Assembly (NCBI RefSeq): GCF_001976145.1
Contig: NZ_MOXD01000003.1
Coordinates: 434,001-498,000 of the forward strand
Origin: Serratia oryzae
GTDB lineage: Bacteria > Pseudomonadota > Gammaproteobacteria > Enterobacterales > Enterobacteriaceae
Reading direction: 5' to 3'
DNA: 64,000 nucleotides
Of the stretch, positions 62,567 through 64,000 are shown one piece after another. Under the pieces are notes generated by a model. The model was not told where the DNA came from. It made no database searches and saw only the letters and a program-made list of their open reading frames with translations. The position numbers were made by a program, and so were the translations under genes. Every line of letters begins with the position of its first letter. Positions within the stretch are counted from its first letter, which is position 1.

Positions 62567-64000
62567 TGTGCGCTTCCTTTGGCGGTGGCGAGGGCTTGTA
62601 ACACGGCGTCACGACTTAACAGCGGTGACAGCACCTCACCGTGTTGGCTACCGGGGCCATAGATTTGGTTAAACGGGATCCCGGCGCTGCCGCGTTGTTG
62701 CAGAAAGGCAGAGATCGCCGCCGATGGGCGGCTCCAATCGCCACGCAGTGCTACCACATCCTCGGCGCTGAGGGCTTTTTGCACGTCATCACGCATCAAC
62801 ACGTTGAGCTTGTTGACTTTACAGGTCACGCACCAGTCGGCGGTCACATCGACAAACACCCGTTTATGCTGCGCCAGCGCCTGGGTGATGGCCTGCTCAG
62901 ACAACGGCTGCCAGGCAATATTGTCATGCAGCGGTTGCCGCCACAGGCCTGCGCTGAACGCAGCGCTCAGCAACGCCACTCCCCCCACTGCCGCCACGCT
63001 GGCAGCGCTCCGCCATCCCAGCCGTTGCCAAACCGCCAACAGCAGGCCCAGCATCAGCACCGCCCCCGTAATCAGAGTGGGTTGCCAACCGATATGATTA
63101 CTCAGCAGGCTGAGCAGCCATAGCGAAGACAGCAGCATCAGCAGGCCAAGCACCAGGCGCATGCCGTTCATCCAGCGGCCAGGGCGCGGTAAGCGTAGCG
63201 CCAGCGCGGGCCAGGCGGCGATAAACAGCCAGGGCAAACTCATACCGATCCCCAGCGCGATAAACATGCCCCACAGCACCGGCAGCGGTGCTGCCAAGGC
63301 AAACGCCACCGCGGTGCCCAGAAAAGGAGCCGAACACGGCGTTGCCAGCAGTGTGGCAAAGGCCCCCTGCCAGAAGTGCCCGCTCAGGCCATCGCCGTTA
63401 TGAGTCGCCAGCCGGGTATTGAGCGCAGAAGAGAGCTGCAGGTGGAACAGGCCAAACAGGTTGGCACTGAACAGCAAGGTCACCAGCACTATAAAACCGA
63501 TAAACCATGGATTCTGGAACTGAATGCCCCAGCCGAGCACGTGATTGCTCAGCCGTAACAGCGTCATCAGCAACGCCAGCGCCATAAACGACGCCACAAT
63601 ACCGCCCGATGATGCCAGGAACTGTAAGCGCACGCTGCGCCGATCGCGCCGTTCTACCTGCAGAATCGAACCCAGTTTCATCCCAAGCACCGGCAGCACG
63701 CAGGGCATCAGGTTCAGGATAAAACCACCGGCCAGCGCCATCAGCACCGCCTGCCATAAGGCAACATCGCTCACGGGAGAAAAACCGAGCGCTTCGCCGA
63801 TAGTTACCGTGGCTTCCTGCGCCATGCCGCCATCGCTGACCACCAGCCGCAGCGTTTTACCGCGCAGATCGGGGGCTGCTTCACCCCAGCCGTCGCTCAC
63901 CGGGATGCGCGCCTGTAGCTGCGTGCCACCGTGGCTCACCTTGGGCTGGCCCAGAGAGGCATCCTTTAGCGTGTCGAAGAACAGCTCCGGCTGTTGCCAG
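62563..64000 (-). CDS. scsB: DsbD-like membrane thiol reductase ScsB, partial (5' end outside window)
   Basis: The frame is open to the right edge, giving about 478 C-terminal residues. The N-terminal soluble domain is cut. A central membrane domain of eight segments starts near VALWQAVLMALAGGFILNLMPC, whose Cys with PCSAP is the electron-relay pair. The C-terminal thioredoxin domain has ADWCVTCK. It passes electrons from cytoplasmic thioredoxin to ScsC and ScsD. scsA would be upstream, beyond the window. Confidence 0.93.
   Translation of the reverse strand, partial: WQQPELFFDTLKDASLGQPKVSHGGTQLQARIPVSDGWGEAAPDLRGKTLRLVVSDGGMAQEATVTIGEALGFSPVSDVALWQAVLMALAGGFILNLMPCVLPVLGMKLGSILQVERRDRRSVRLQFLASSGGIVASFMALALLMTLLRLSNHVLGWGIQFQNPWFIGFIVLVTLLFSANLFGLFHLQLSSALNTRLATHNGDGLSGHFWQGAFATLLATPCSAPFLGTAVAFALAAPLPVLWGMFIALGIGMSLPWLFIAAWPALALRLPRPGRWMNGMRLVLGLLMLLSSLWLLSLLSNHIGWQPTLITGAVLMLGLLLAVWQRLGWRSAASVAAVGGVALLSAAFSAGLWRQPLHDNIAWQPLSEQAITQALAQHKRVFVDVTADWCVTCKVNKLNVLMRDDVQKALSAEDVVALRGDWSRPSAAISAFLQQRGSAGIPFNQIYGPGSQHGEVLSPLLSRDAVLQALATAKGSAQ

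Overview
The window is a chromosomal segment of an enterobacterium, most likely Serratia or a close relative in the Yersiniaceae. The evidence is the backbone gene order pta - yfcD/yfcE - yfcG - folX - yfcH - hisP/hisM/hisQ/hisJ - ubiX - purF - cvpA - dedD - folC - accD - dedA - truA - usg - pdxB, which is the E. coli/Salmonella order for this region. Enteric ERIC, KdgR, CRP and PurR sites are also present. The genus is inferred from gene content, not from a search.

Layout. 1-1.6 kb: 3' part of pta and an orphan fimbrial subunit. 2.6-8.1 kb: a split transketolase plus ascorbate-type PTS operon (EIIA, EIIB, EIIC, TktN, TktC) facing a LacI-type repressor, with two palindromic operators, a CRP-like site and an ERIC element inside the operon. 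8.2-21.1 kb: an oligogalacturonide utilisation locus interleaved with yfcD and yfcE: kdgM porin, togMNAB ABC importer, an RpiB-like isomerase, kduD, a second importer (togT-like), ogl and kdgF. Four KdgR-type boxes and one CRP site mark it as a KdgR/CRP regulon. It imports and breaks down short unsaturated pectin fragments to 2-keto-3-deoxygluconate; no pectinase is present. 21.3-24.2 kb: yfcG, folX, yfcH, hisP.

24,194-38,913 is a 14.7 kb AT-rich island inserted exactly between hisM and hisP. It separates the ATPase gene of the histidine transporter from hisJQM and regenerates the hisM stop codon. The architecture is unusual. Two abutting modules each carry their own perfect terminal inverted repeats (172 bp for a 13.3 kb cargo module, 103 bp for a 1.4 kb module holding only a tyrosine recombinase), and the palindrome CTCATCGATGAG, or 11 bases of it, lies at the left end, the junction and the right end. 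The recombinase's first 23 codons are inside its inverted repeat, so inversion would leave the gene intact. The cargo encodes an AEP primase-DEAH helicase fusion, a ribbon-helix-helix protein and a repeat-rich possible origin, which look like a plasmid- or satellite-type replicon. It also holds a serine recombinase, an hha-family gene with an in-frame TGA at a conserved Cys, and three uncharacterised gene sets: a secreted/membrane operon, a three-gene helical-protein operon, and a zinc-ribbon plus TIR/deoxyribosyltransferase-like pair.

38.9-51.7 kb returns to the core genome (hisMQJ, ubiX, purF-cvpA with a PurR box, dedD-folC-accD-dedA-truA-usg-pdxB). 51.8-64 kb: an AraC regulator and DMT exporter pair, the tctDE/tctCBA tricarboxylate system, a second DMT exporter facing a MocR-type regulator, and scsBCD copper/thiol-redox genes, with scsB running off the right edge.
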